Positions 11,740 to 23,922 of a DNA stretch of 64,000 bases are shown here, in pieces (within the stretch, counting starts at the first letter, position 1; each line of letters opens with the position of its first letter). A program made the translations under genes and the position numbers. Source of the DNA: Uranotaenia lowii (Eukaryota > Arthropoda > Insecta > Diptera > Culicidae); assembly GCF_029784155.1 (NCBI RefSeq), contig NC_073691.1, forward strand, positions 26,448,146 through 26,512,145, given 5' to 3'. Below the pieces are notes generated by a model. That model was not told the DNA's origin. It ran no database searches and worked only from the letters and a program-made list of their open reading frames with translations.

Positions 11740-12900
11740 TTGTTTTTGTTGTGACTAATTACTTTTGTGACGTGAATTCACGCTAGAACTAACCATTTCG
11801 GACTTTAGTACATACATCCTTGAATTCCTGTTCTCTCTGTGGAAATAGAATATCGGTGTCTTCGAATGAGTTGTAAAAAAAATAATTACCCACAATTTGA
11901 TGTACAGAGCTTCTCGATTGAACAACAACGAACGAAGTTATGCTGATTTGAAGTTGTGACGTGAATTCACTCAGTTCAAACAGAACAGGGTAGTTGACTG
12001 AATTCACGTCACGAATATAAAGTTATACTGTGGCTATACTGAACCATTCTTTGGAGTCTTCAAATTTTATGTAGACTTTCAAAAACGATATTTTATTGTT
12101 CCGACTTTTACAATCATAAATTTTTAGTATCTGCACCTAACTTTTTCCTTATTTTGATTGGCACTTGAATAGCAACATATTGAGGGATCATATGTTAAAA
12201 TTACTACTGTCTTTATTTAAAGATTCACCAAAAAAAAAAATTTTTTTTATTTTTTTTTCAATCTTTTTGCATTTTTATTTGAAAATAATGAACTTATTAA
12301 AAAATCAACTAAATTATGCTCGATTTGTCAAAATCCGACCATCTGGAGGGTCAAAACAGCTTTCAGAGCACATTTTCATATACAATTTAACGAAAAATCA
12401 AATTTTGTGACGTGAATTCACTCATTTGCGCTGTTGTAACTCAGCAAGATTCCAACCGATTTCTATAAATTTGAGTGTTTCAGAATTGTCTTATCATTTT
12501 TGAAGAAAATCTCAATTTTTTTATTTAAAAAAAAGTCAGAGTTTACTCGTAAAATTAAAAACTTCCCTTTTTTTGTGACGTGAATTCACTCATTTGCGAC
12601 TGTTTTTGTTCGCTTTTCAAACCAACTATATTGGATATAAACAAATTCTTTTTTCTACAAAATGAAGCCGTGTTTTTTGGCTTCTGAACATACTAAAAAT
12701 ATTTCCAAAAAAAAATCATCCATAAATTAAAATTAATGATTTTGTAAAAGTTGTCAAAAACACCACTTTTTTCAACAAAAAAACTGATTTTCAAAATCAT
12801 CTAACACATGTGAAAAATTTTTTTTTTCTCTTTTTTCGTTGGTTTCGTGTGATTTGAATTATCAAAATTATAGACAATTTTGAGATTTTTTGATACGCGA
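11740..12900. repeat. dispersed repeat with TGACGTGAATTCAC palindromes
   Basis: About 12190-12900 aligns with 58605-59520, showing a shared dispersed family. Within and before it a 15-bp near-palindrome, GTGACGTGAATTCAC, recurs: 11767-11781, 11956-11970, 11998-12012 (inverted, last base changed), 12407-12421 and 12575-12589. A partial copy lies at 11591. The sister region keeps one variant, GTGACGCGAATTCAC, at 58974-58988. Around several copies the flank CTCATTTGCG is also shared, so part of the region may be internally duplicated. No coding potential is seen. The core TGACGT resembles a bZIP half-site, but any binding role is a guess. Confidence 0.7.
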
Positions 12901-14457
12901 ACGGATAAAAATCACTTTTGAGCGGTACAAGCGCGTGGAATGTGTCAAGAGAGAGAGCCCCTCCCAAAGCCAATCGAAAGTTTCGCGTGTGCATCTTGAC
13001 GTCCGATTATTCGAATCTTGTTTTGCTTTTTGAGTTTTGTTGAAGTGAAATCCCCCAAACAAAAAAGGGGTCTTCAAACGGGGGTTTCTTCTTTGGTGCC
13101 ACAAAATATGGATATCGTTTTCCCTTCGCGATGCCCGGCATTATGTAACGATCAAAGCATTTTATTACCATAACTTATCGGAAACGGTTCCGCTTGTGTG
13201 TTTTTTTTTCTGGAAACTTTTACGAGCGTGAAGTTTATTGAATTTTGAATGTGGTATTAGTGAATTGGTTGAATAAATTTGAATTCAAAATTTATTTGAC
13301 ATTTGAAAAAAACACACAAATGCTTGCCCATCAGCTGTAAGCTAAAGGCCAATTTTTAATTCCGGCTAAACGAAAGACAAATGTCATCAACGCGGAAAGG
13401 AATGAAAGAAAAAATGAAATCATCTTATCAAACGCAGCCCAGAAACAATGAAATTAATGCTTCAGGTACAACAATGATTCCGGTTTTCTTTCCTTCCCTT
13501 GTTACCTTCTCTCGTCAAATCCAATCATAATGATAGCTATCAACACCACCCCCAACCTTTTTCTCCATGAAGCGCCTCATATCAAATACCGAAACAAAAT
13601 TACAAAAGGTAAAATCGCGGGCTCGCGCTTACGGACCATAACTGAATGAACGAATGAATGAATGGGACACATGCTGCAGCACATTCTTTCCATTTCAAAC
13701 CGTTTTATTTTTTCCTCTCCTTCTGCTATGATCCACGTGCGAGAATTTCGCACGAAGCCAGGGAAAATAAAAGAAAATTTTAATTATAGCCTTCTTATTC
13801 CCAGTTTTATGATTTTTTTCCTCTTCTCAGCTGCAAGGGGGGATGTGTGTGAGACTTTTTTCCCTCACCCACCCACTCTTCTTAAATTGCTTTCTACAAA
13901 TTCAATTACGCGCTCGAGATTTCATTAAACCCTTCCTCTTCACCTTCTTAGTAGTTATGCATCTCAGTGAAGGGCTTTTTACGGTGAAGCTCAACAGTGG
14001 AATTCTCTCTTTTTTATTCGGCTCTTTTGCTTCCAAACCGAACGCCAAACAAGACTTATCATCACGCATAATTGGAATTGTGTTGACAGTGCCGCCGCTT
14101 CTTCTGTTTAAAATTTAATAATGTGTGTCCTGTTTGGGAAAATGCAATTATCCTACCCTGCCGGCAAATGCCATTAAGTTTTGAAGCAAATTGAAGGAAG
14201 TTAAACGATTTTAGACACCTGATGTTTGAGTTGGGACAACAGTTTGATAAAAAGCGCCCGGTAAAGTTTGATTTGATATTGACATAACCTATCCTAGCTT
14301 AACCCGATTAGGTTTTGTAAGCCCTTAATGGTATCTATTGTTTAACCTTAAAAAAACTCATCAAGGCGACTCTTAAACCTTTATGAAACCCTTTTCGAAC
14401 AATTCCTATCGTTTTTTAAAGTTTGTCAGAGGCATTAAAACATTTCCTTTTTCAGTT
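12901..14457. other. no gene recognised; more complex DNA
   Basis: This stretch has a higher information content than its AT-rich neighbours, with GAGAG and T-rich pyrimidine tracts, and might be host regulatory or untranslated sequence. Short frames here show no family signature. I could not place splice sites or a protein. Confidence 0.35.
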
Positions 14458-14724
14458 TTATATGTAATGTTTCAGCAGTCTTTCTTTTCCTTCTTGATTC
14501 ACTCTCTCTAAAATATAAGCCTTTTCAAAATCAAATTCGTTGTTTTGTTCAAAAGCATGTTGTGTCAATCCTGTGGCCCTGAAGTTTTGTTTAAGACTTG
14601 TTTTATGTTTTTTTTTTTTTGAGTTTTGTTTAAGACTTGTTTTACGGTTTTTATACGTTTTTCCAGTGTTTGCGATGTTTGACCACAGTATTCCTTTCCC
14701 CATTCACAAGGAATCGACTAAACT
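14458..14724 (-). pseudogene. Penelope-like GIY-YIG endonuclease remnant
   Basis: On the minus strand one frame reads SIPCEWGKEYCGQTSQ followed by LEKRIKT, matching the start of the GIY-YIG endonuclease of Penelope-like retroelements (SIPC...C-x-K-x-Y-x-GQT-x-x-LxxRI). Downstream, a different frame reads TGLTQHAFEQNNEFDFEKAY followed by ILER, the familiar C-terminal part of the same domain (A-x-H...H/N-x-FDF...ILER). Between them lies a duplication of AAACAAGTCTTAAACAAAAC (14590-14651) separated by an A run, which accounts for the frameshift. The reverse transcriptase part is missing. This is a dead fragment; the family call rests on motif order and spacing. Confidence 0.7.
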
Positions 14725-14835
14725 ACATTTGTTTGTTTAAGTTTTGGGATCTGGTCCTTCGTTTTGGTGAACGAACAGTTTTTTATTTTTTGTATTATAT
14801 TCTATTTTTTTTTTTAATTTTATGAAATATAGTTT

Positions 14836-14874
14836 TTCTGAAGATGGCCAAAACAAAATAATAAGCCGAAACGT
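14836..14874 (+). other. CTGAAGA...GAAAC motif, ribozyme-like
   Basis: The sequence CTGAAGATGGCC, an AT-rich loop, then GCCGAAACGT resembles the conserved hammerhead core (CTGANGA, stem II, GAAA). Penelope-like elements are known to carry hammerhead motifs, and a Penelope-like remnant lies alongside at 14458-14724, though on the other strand. I could not find convincing stems I and III, so this is only a candidate. Confidence 0.3.
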
Positions 14875-15469
14875 AAAAAAGTTGTTTGAATTTGACTTAA
14901 TTTTCACCGAAAAATATCAACCAAAATCGATAATAACAATTAGCGGTTTTAAATCAATCCTGAACATTCCGCAAGACCGCAAATAATTTTGGTTTTTGAA
15001 AAAAAAAATCTAAATAAGTTTTCTTTTTGTTTACATTTTCTTATTCTTCGGGAATTTAAATGAATTAAAAAAAAAGTTTTAAACGAAATTGAATCTGAGA
15101 TATTTTTTAAAGCAAAATTAAATCATTTTACCGACTTAAACAAATGTTTAATTGAAATATAACCTTTTCTATCACTTTTTCATGTGTATCAAGAATATTT
15201 GTAATGATGTCTTTTCAAATATTAAAAAAAATGCATAATTTAACTTCAATAAAGATTATTCATCATCATAATATTATTCCTTAATTGAATGAAGTTTAAA
15301 TAAATCAGAATCAATTTACTTCATTCCTGAAGATGTGCAAGTTCATCAGTTGTCAATGTTTGATTTCCCAAAATACTCATTCATTTTTAAACTTATAGAC
15401 ACCATATCACAAAAACAAGAGGTGATGGACCAAATCTGACAATAGATTCGAGTTCAGGATGCAAAAATC

Positions 15470-15553
15470 TAGCAAATGTTCTTTATCAGTGTAGGCTTCT
15501 AATGATACAAATAGCAAATGTTCTTCGTCAGTGTAGGGTTCTAATGATAAATT
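15470..15553. repeat. 42-bp tandem duplication
   Basis: AGCAAATGTTCTTTATCAGT and following bases through TTCTAATGATA recur 42 bases later with few changes (15471 and 15513). This is a simple two-copy tandem duplication in AT-rich DNA. Confidence 0.8.
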
Positions 15554-15599
15554 GAACATATTGTGTTATAAATATTTAAAGTTATCATTGTGTAGTGAA

Positions 15600-16100
15600 A
15601 AATTAATTTTTCTAGCCTTTAATTTTGATAACTGGTAGAATTTGAAAAGAATAAAATATTTTATGTTTCACTTTGATCACTTTGAGCAATGATCTTGATA
15701 CTTTTTTTTTTTTCATTTTATCAAAATAAGTTCAACTGTCAAATTTATGTTTTGAATATATTGCTTTAAAATCAAAATTGATTTTTTATTTAGTTTTTAT
15801 CAAGAATTCACATTTCAAATCGTGATCAAATACTTTTTTCAAATTCAAGATATAACAGCGGAGTTTTTCTAACAACACTTCTATTTAAAGAAATGTGAGT
15901 TCAGATGAGTAATAATTGACGAGTATTATCATTTTGCTAAGAAATTTTTTATCATGGAGGATTTTTGACTTAATCTGAAATTTATTTGAAAATTCGGATT
16001 TATTTACTTTTTTAATCTAGTGTTATATTTTATGTATTCTATTTCTGTGCACTGATTCAGTTTTCTGCAGCTTTAAATTATGTTTTGGTCTCGAAATTCG
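15600..16100. mobile_element. old fragment of the hAT-like family
   Basis: TATCAAGAATTCACATTTCA and the next ~250 bases resemble 58090-58330 and, more weakly, 32210-32330, both in the right-hand half of the hAT-like elements. Terminal repeats are not visible, so this is an internal, decayed piece. Its limits are approximate. Confidence 0.45.
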
Positions 16101-16838
16101 AAATTGATTCTTATTTATATAGAATCGTGTCCTCGGATAAAACTGAGCTATCTGACAACCTTAATCATGGGAATGGTAACCAATCAGTGTATAAATTTAT
16201 GACTACAGTAATAACGATCAGGAAAAATGAAAAAAACGAATTTCGTTATTTAAAAATACTATCAAAAAACTGCTTGTTGAATTGAAAATTTTATTTTTAG
16301 TCTAAGCCTGAAACTTTGTACCGGGCTTAATCTCTAACTCAATCGATAGAACCCTCCAAAATTAAACACACGATAGCTTTGGGTGATTTCTAAGACATTA
16401 CAGTTTAAATGGCAAAAGTCTAAAAAGTCCAATTTTCGTAGAATTGCTGAAACTCAGGTTACAAATATTGTCATATTTGTGAGATACTTGTTGATAATTG
16501 ATCTATTTTTGAAGGAAATATAAATGGAAAACCTTGTCCAAGTAAATTCTATGAATGTTCAAAGCGGAAGTTTCAGTGGTCGTGTATCTCATTTCTATGG
16601 AATTTCAAACGGTACTGTGAATGTACTTTTTAAAAGCATTTCAACTATTTCCACATTAGAAAAAAGCCTTCTGAGAAAAAAAAATCTGACTCTATTATCC
16701 GTCGGATTCGATTATCCGTTCCGAAAAAAAAAATTAGGGTGAACATAGAAACGAGTCCTACTTGTTCTATGATATTTATCAGAAAACTGATACCTACTTT
16801 TGGAAACATTGCGTCAGGAAATCAGATTTATGATTCAA
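16101..16838. other. no gene recognised
   Basis: AT-rich DNA with short frames that show no family resemblance. No RNA gene or transposon end was recognised. Confidence 0.45.
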
Positions 16839-17018
16839 ATTTTCATGGCAGACTCGGCAAGATGAAATTTTTGAGAGAAATATTTTCATAGATATGGAGT
16901 AAAGGTGGTTAGACGGACATCAGTGTGTGTCTCTGCCTGTCTATCCACCTTTCTTTCATATCTGAAAAAAATATTTCTCTCAAAAAATTAATCTCACTGA
17001 ACTTACCATGAAAAATTG
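16839..17018. repeat. ~180-bp long hairpin, MITE-like
   Basis: The left arm (about 16839-16919, including TTGAGAGAAATATTTTCATA) is complementary to the right arm (about 16935-17018), with imperfect pairing along about 80 bases and a loop of about 15 bases. The inner arms carry AAAGGTGGTTAGAC and GTCTATCCACCTTT. Weak complementarity continues outward to ATTCAAATTTTCATGG and ATGAAAAATTGGAAT. The shape fits a foldback MITE or a hairpin RNA locus. No target duplication was identified. Confidence 0.75.
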
Positions 17019-19962
17019 GAATATGTAAAAATACGGCGAATAAAATCTTCAAACATAAAATCAGAATAAATATGAATTTGGTTTTGTATGAATGATATTA
17101 ATTTCAGAAAATTAAACAAGAAAAAAGCCTAGATTCATTGCTATGATAAAGATTCCTTATAGATTTTGAATTTACGAGATAAATATTTATCGAGATTTGC
17201 AAAATTTCAGGAATGTCAAAAAAACTGATAAATATTGTTTTTACAGTTCAAAAACATTTTCAAGAGCTCAAACTTGAGATGAAAGAGTTAATATTAAGAA
17301 GATCCAGATTTTTTTTCAAATTTTTAAACCTTAAACTGCCCAAATTGGTGTATTTACTACACCATTGTACTACACCATAAACTAAACGGAACTTATATTC
17401 CTATAACTTTAGAAAGCTGCCTATTTAGAAACAATAACTTGAAGAATGTTCTTTTTTAAAAAGCTATATATAAAAAAAATAAAAATAAACGGGTAAACCT
17501 ACATAATCCTAGAGAGCTTAAGACTCATAGTTGTAGAATGTTAATAACACCCAGTTTGAGATATTGTTTTTATTTAAGGTTCAAAAGTACTATATCAACT
17601 AAATCACAATTGCTGGTACCCTAATCATAAAGTTTTGTTTCAAGTTGAAAACGATTAAAAATATTTCAACTCTCGGTTTGCATCTAAGAATTGCTAAACG
17701 CTGTCCTCCTACCACTTACATCTGAATCATAATCTGCAAGAAATTTTTTAACATTCCTGCTTGATCTGCTTCTGCTTTTAAAAGTTCTAGAAAGCTTTGG
17801 AAAATGTTTTTAAAGCTTCACAAGCAAAGTTATTCGATATTAAAACTGCAGTTGGACAAATAGATATGAAGTTTTTAGACTATCGTTTACTTCAATTTCT
17901 GACACCGATGAGTTTTAAATATGGCAACTAGAGATTTGCTAAATAGAGATACATATTCATAAAAAATTAAGTTATTCCTGTCATCAGAAATAAAAATGTA
18001 AAATTCTTTTTTTACCATGTAATCAATAGGTGTATCTCAGCAGAAACGATTTTCATTGCAAAAACCAACTTTTTGCTTCCTTGTTAAAAGTGCTGAAATC
18101 TTTTGTAAAATATTTTAAGGAAATTATCTTATTGTTCAGCGTCTCCATTCAATTCTTAGGTGAGATAGATAAAATATTAAATTAATAAATGTTCTAAGAA
18201 CCTTATTTGATTCATGTATTCACAATTTTTTTCATTTTTTTTTTAACATGATCTTCTTTCCTTTTTTCGCATGGCGACCGTCACAACAAATCTCAAAAGA
18301 GTTTTCAAACCTTCTCTTCGAAGAATTTTCAATTTTTATCGATAGAAGTATCATGAGAACACATATTCTGTAGGACAATACAGAGAACCACAAGAAATTC
18401 GATGGAACTATTCTGGTCCGAATTATTTGTTGTTAAAGGCCATTGGAAACTTTAACAGGTAGCAAACGCAAAATTAAAAAAATTGCTTCAACTCTGAGTT
18501 GCAATAAATTGACATTATTAAAATGAACTTTCAAAAAAACCTTACAAACATAAGGGAAATTGTTAAAGATTATTAACCCACTGCAGATTGAAATTCTTCT
18601 GCAAGAAGTATGAAATGATTAAAATATATTTGTTTGTAGAAATAACTTTATTGCCCTCTAACTAAGAAATTGGTTTCAGGAAATATCATAAACTTATATA
18701 AATTTTTAGATTTTTCAATAGAGTATAATGTGGTTAGTAATTTCTACAGTTTCTATATATGTAGATGTATATTTTTTTATATTTTTAATGTGTTATAATA
18801 AGTTTAAATTTGTTACAAAACTAAACACAGCTTCGAAGTACCTCTGAAATATGATCCTTTCACTTAAAAATTTTTCTTTTTCCAAATATTTCAAAAAACG
18901 AAGTATAGGCAAATTCAAAGGGAGCTTTGAAATCGTTTTAAAACTGGAAAGTATTTAGAATACATAAAAAAAAGTTGTTTTAAAATTTTAAACTAATAAT
19001 AAATTCAACTATCATATTTTTTATAGGGCAAGGTAAAGGTGTAGCTTTTTATATTAACCCGTATGAATATTGTCATGTCATGCCAAATATCTAAAACCGT
19101 CCATCTACATTTTGAAGATTGGCCAAAAACTGACCTTATCTTAATTTCAGCTAAACCGGACTTGATGTAAGGGTGCGCTCAAAGTTTTGGTTTTTCGGTC
19201 CTCAAAAAATAACACAAGGGGGGAGCAAAAAAAGAGGATATATAAAAAATTTAATTTGTTGTGCCAAATGACTTGAAATGCATAAAATTTCGTGATCTGT
19301 TAATATCTCGAAAAAAAAATATTTTTTGGAATTCCACCCAAACATTTGAGAAATCACAAAACTAGAAAAAAAATATGGCTAAAATTCAACATTCTTGGCC
19401 GTTTTTTTTTTAGAAAACTGGACAATTTTAAAGTCCCAGAAAGTCGGTTTTTTGCAATTTTTTTTTTTGCGAGATAGCATCATAACAAGAATTTCGCTGT
19501 TTCCGATTTTCTTTGGTCCCTCCCTTTGATGAATTTTGAGGGCCAAAAAACCAAAGCTTTGAGCACTTCGAGGCACCCCAAAAGCAAGTCCAATTGTTCT
19601 AAAATTTTGCATAGGTCAGTTTTTTGGGCCTATCTGAAAAACGTATACGATCGGTGTTCAAAATTCGATCTAAAAAATTTTCCTATGCAATTTTCTTCTT
19701 CAATAAATTATTGTCATATTTTGATTAAAAGCTGCACTTCTGTTGAGTGTCTACTTTAATGTCATAAATTTGAAGTGGAATGATAAATTATCTCAACGAC
19801 TAATGAAGTGATGTATATCTTTTCGTAGCATTTGTGGGAGCTGAATCTTAATAGGCAAGAAGCTTTCTCTATCAACACTTCTTATCAAGATTCAAGGGCT
19901 AAGTTAGCTTAATTATGTTCAGCAAAATTTCGAAAAAAAAAACATGCATGCACAGTATAGGG
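17019..19962. other. no gene recognised; AT-rich
   Basis: A long AT-rich stretch without supportable coding sequence, RNA gene or element end. Short frames around 19379-19759 overlap on both strands and look like chance openings. Confidence 0.45.
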
Positions 19963-20420
19963 ATAAACCAGAAGAAGTCAAATTTTGCTATCAGGTGCAT
20001 CTCGAAATCTATGATGGCGGCTTCCACAGAACTTTAAAATGATTTTAACCACTGAAAATCGCATAGAACCCCCACATTGTGGGTATTGAGTGAAAGAATT
20101 AAACTAGAAGAAGTCGGATTTTGCTATCTGACGCCAGCATCAATCCAATATGGCAGCTTTTTTCTTAGGAAATTTCGGCCTGCAATCTATTTTATAGCGA
20201 AAACGACACTTTTTGGTCCCTGAAGAAGATCCAAACCGGATTGAAGCGGTGGATAAATAAAACAAAAATCGTTTTCGCTCTAAAAAAGACTGCAAGCCGG
20301 AATTTCCCAAGAAAAATCACAATAATCAGTCGATGTACAAACATAAAAAGATTGCGGCTTTCACCATTCTGTAAAATACTGAAAATCTGGTACATCCGCA
20401 ATAAGGGGTATTGGGTGAAA
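19963..20420. repeat. diverged ~140-bp tandem repeat unit
   Basis: The unit contains AGAAGAAGTC, ATTTTGCTATC, ATGGCGGCTT and GGGTATTGAGTGAA in that order. A first copy runs about 19963-20095. A second starts at 20096 and ends near 20415, because it is interrupted by the inverted repeat at 20158-20316. A third, more diverged copy lies at 29374-29513. This looks like a dispersed, partly tandem repeat family. Confidence 0.65.
20158..20316. repeat. foldback insertion with CTGAAGA...GAAGC loop
   Basis: Bases 20158-20208 (containing GGAAATTTCGGCCTGCAATC) are complementary, imperfectly, to 20266-20316 (GACTGCAAGCCGGAATTTCC). The ~57-base loop carries CTGAAGAAGATCC, AAAC, then GGATTGAAGC: the same order of CTGAAGA, short stem and GAA(A/G)C seen at 14836. 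It interrupts a copy of the ~140-bp repeat, so it behaves like a small insertion. Confidence 0.65.
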
Positions 20421-22660
20421 AGGCTAAAAAATTATTTTCCTCAGGTTTTATTGCATCAAATACTATGGAAGGAGGAGGAGCAGTGTGCAGCAATTATTGC
20501 AGACTTATTTGCAACGCCCCCCTTCCCCCTTCTTTTCCACAAAATAAACGTTTTTCCACCAAAGTTTAAAATTTTTCGACTGATTTTTGAATATTTTAAA
20601 AATCATCCCCCGCCTCCGGCACACCAAGAGCTAGCTTCAGGACCGCGTCAGCTTTAGAGTTTCAAAGTTATGTAACTCAAGTTTTGAACTTCCTGGTCTA
20701 TTGAAATTGTTTGGGTCAATATGGTCCCTGAAAAAAACAACTTACTACGCCCCCTTCTCAAGCAAACCATCTTCGTTCAGCGACCTTGCCGCGGTTTTAA
20801 GCAGCCTTAAATGGGCAATAATCGCCGTGACCCAACGACCGGTTCATCTCCCCCATCAGTCTGTGTGGCTAATGCGAAACCGATCATAAATCACAAATGG
20901 ACTATTCATTCAATTTTCTCGGCTAGTCTTTTCGCAGCTTTGCAAACATAAGACGATTCTTAAGAAAACTTAATAAAAAAAATCCGAACAACACGTGGTC
21001 GGTGAACCATTTCACTACAACGGCTACTTCCATTGATGATGGTCGCAACAGACATCACACTTCAGGAGATTTTCCGACGAAAACGAAGATGAAGACTTTG
21101 GTCATTGATCTGCCGCACCGGGCTTTGAATTTTAAATGAGCCACACTCTTCAAGTGCATCAAGATCGTCTTCAATGAATGGTTTCGTTGAGCAAGCAAGA
21201 CGGAGCTCTGATTGATTTTTCGAGATTCAGTTCAACTTGCAACTTTTCGTCATTCCGATTCCACGGGCACATTCGGCACGTCAACTTTGGTGAGCGTTTT
21301 AGAGGGGAAATTTCGATTTAATTACATCGTTAATGGGTCCTGGAATCCGATTGCATAAGAATGCGATTTCATTTCGAGGGAAACGAGATTTTCTGGTGTC
21401 ATTCGGATCAAACGGAATTCAAGTGAGCTATTTTGATTCTTGGAGTTGTTTCTAGATTTTAATTTCAACCAAGTGAAGTGGAAATGATTCATCCATCAGC
21501 CATATTTGCATTCCAATAGCGCACCTCTGATCTTGAAGGAGGTCTGATAGGTTTGCTAAAAGGCAATATGAATGGACTCCTGAAGGTCACCGGTGGCCTA
21601 CACGAAGTGTTGTAGGTATTCCGCATTCATTCATTTGACTTGTCTTGCCACTTTCTGAGGTGTGTTCTAGAATACCTTTTCAGAGGCTCACGTCTAAAAG
21701 CAGCCGACGGCAGGCGCTCTCGTCATCATAAATTCAAATTAAATCGTTCATCAACATTCTGCCGGAGCCGCGTCTTCAGACCTTCTCTTCCATTCATGCA
21801 TCCACCTACGCAAGACCCCTCCTCTCCTAGTCAGAGGTGGTTTTTGCTCGAATTCTGCCCGTGTTTACACACCTTGTTGTTTGTGTATGAAATTTCACTT
21901 TCGGGGGGCGTTCGTTCGTCGGATGAAATCTCAAACCTCTTGCAACCGAAACAAATACCCAAACCCACCTCGGATCAAACTTCATCATCATCTTCATCAC
22001 CATCGTCAAAATCATCCCAGACCAAGCTCAGGTATCCAAAGCCATGAAAAGTTTTTTTCCTTCTTTTTTTTCCTACGCATCTTGTCTGTCTCGTGTTTGT
22101 CTATCTTTGCGTTGGTAGGTTTTCTTTTCCGGATCGAAAGAATGTGTTTTTTGACAAACATATGGGGGCAAATAAATTTAGTTAAAACCCCAGAGTAGCA
22201 AGAAGGTTCCGGGATCAAGAAGACGCGTCTTGGCTTTGGCTTAAAACCTTTTCATTCTTCCTCATTTTGGTCGATCTGCAGAAGCTACCACGTGTTGTAT
22301 CACGTGTGTGTGTGTTTTTTTTCTGGTTCTGGTGGGAGTGGCAATAAATTTACTTTAAGAAATTCTTCCTGCCGAGTTTCTCCACACGATTTCGGGTAAC
22401 TCTTTTCAACATTTGGAAAAGTCACACAATGTTCTATATCCCAATTAATTTTTAACCCTTCATTTCATGATTTTTTATTTTTCGTTAAAAATGATTTTTA
22501 ACAGTTGGAAATGATGAGTACATCAAGAAAAAAAATTAAAATTAAATAAGATTTTTCACTTTTTCCATACATTAATTGTTGCAAATTTGTTACTTTATGA
22601 AATGAAGGGTTAAACATATTTTCATTGATCCACAGATTTTAAACCCTTTCTCCAAAAATT
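20421..22660. other. no gene recognised; mixed composition
   Basis: The segment at roughly 20700-22300 is richer in G+C and more complex than surrounding DNA and may be host non-coding sequence (enhancer, UTR or intron). Open frames here overlap in different frames and on both strands, and none shows a protein family signature. A ~40-base stretch around AACCCTTCATTTCATGA (22454) recurs inverted at about 22595-22613 (TTATGAAATGAAGGGTT), making a modest ~160-bp inverted repeat just before the minisatellite. Confidence 0.4.
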
Positions 22661-23922
22661 TCAAAAACGACAAAAAAGAAAAAAATTACAAAAAAGATAA
22701 AAATGACAAAAAAGACAAAAATGACAAAAATGACAAAAATGACAAAAATGACAAAAATGACAAAAATGACAAAAATGACAAAAATGACAAAAATGACAAA
22801 AATGACAAAAATGACAAAAATGACAAAAATGACAAAAATGACAAAAATGACAAAAATGACAAAAAAAAACAAAAATGACAAAAATGACAAAAATTAAAAA
22901 ATGACAAAAATGACAAAAATGACAAAAATGACAAAAATGACAAAAATGACAAAAATGACAAAAATGACAAAAATTAAAAAATGACAAAAATGACAAAAAT
23001 GACAAAAATGACAAAAATGACAAAAATGACAAAAATGACAAAAATGACAAAAATGACAAAAATGACAAAAATGACAAAAATGACAAAAATGACAAAAATG
23101 ACAAAAATGACAAAAATGACAAAAATGACAAAAATGACAAAAATGACAAAAATGACAAAAATGACAAAAATGACAAAAATGACAAAAATGACAAAAATGA
23201 CAAAAATGACAAAAATGACAAAAATGACAAAAATGACAAAAATGACAAAAATGACAAAAATGACAAAAATGACAAAAATGACAAAAATGACAAAAATGAC
23301 AAAAATGACAAAAATGACAAAAATGACAAAAATGACAAAAATGACAAAAATGACAAAAATGACATAAATGACAAAAATGACAAAAATGACAAAAATGACA
23401 AAATGACAAAAAAGACAAAAATGACAAAAATGACAAAAATGACAAAAATGACAAAAATGACAAAAATGACAAAAATGACAAAAATGACAAAAATGACAAA
23501 ATGACAAAAATGACAAAAATGACAAAAATGACAAAAATGACAAAAATGACAAAAATGACAAAAATGACAAAAATGACAAAAATGACAAAAATGACAAAAA
23601 TGACAAAAATGACAAAAATGACAAAAATGACAAAAATGACAAAAATGACAAAAATGACAAAAATGACAAAAATGACAAAAATGACAAAAATGACAAAAAT
23701 GACAAAAATGACAAAAATGACAAAAATGACAAAAATGACAAAAATGACAAAAATGACAAAAATTACAAAAATGACAAAAATGAGAAAAATGACAAAAATG
23801 ACAAAAATGACAAAAATGACAAAAATGACAAAAATGACAAAAATGACAAAAATGACAAAAATGACAAAAATGACAAAAATGACAAAAATGACAAAAATGA
23901 CAAAAATGACAAAAATGACAAA
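22661..23922. repeat. minisatellite block A, (GACAAAAAT)n
   Basis: This is an almost perfect 9-bp tandem array, roughly 130 units of GACAAAAAT, following a short degenerate lead-in (22661-22700). Rare interruptions include an A-rich junction at 22861, two AAATTAAAAAATGAC junctions near 22890 and 22970 (about 80 bases apart), and two 8-bp units near 23397 and 23497. Because 9 is divisible by three and most frames lack stops, long meaningless reading frames appear on both strands. Unit counts are estimated from length. Confidence 0.95.

Noticed and set aside
20241..20657. 138-codon frame
   Set aside because: Runs across the foldback and the ~140-bp repeat unit; repeat-derived chance frame.
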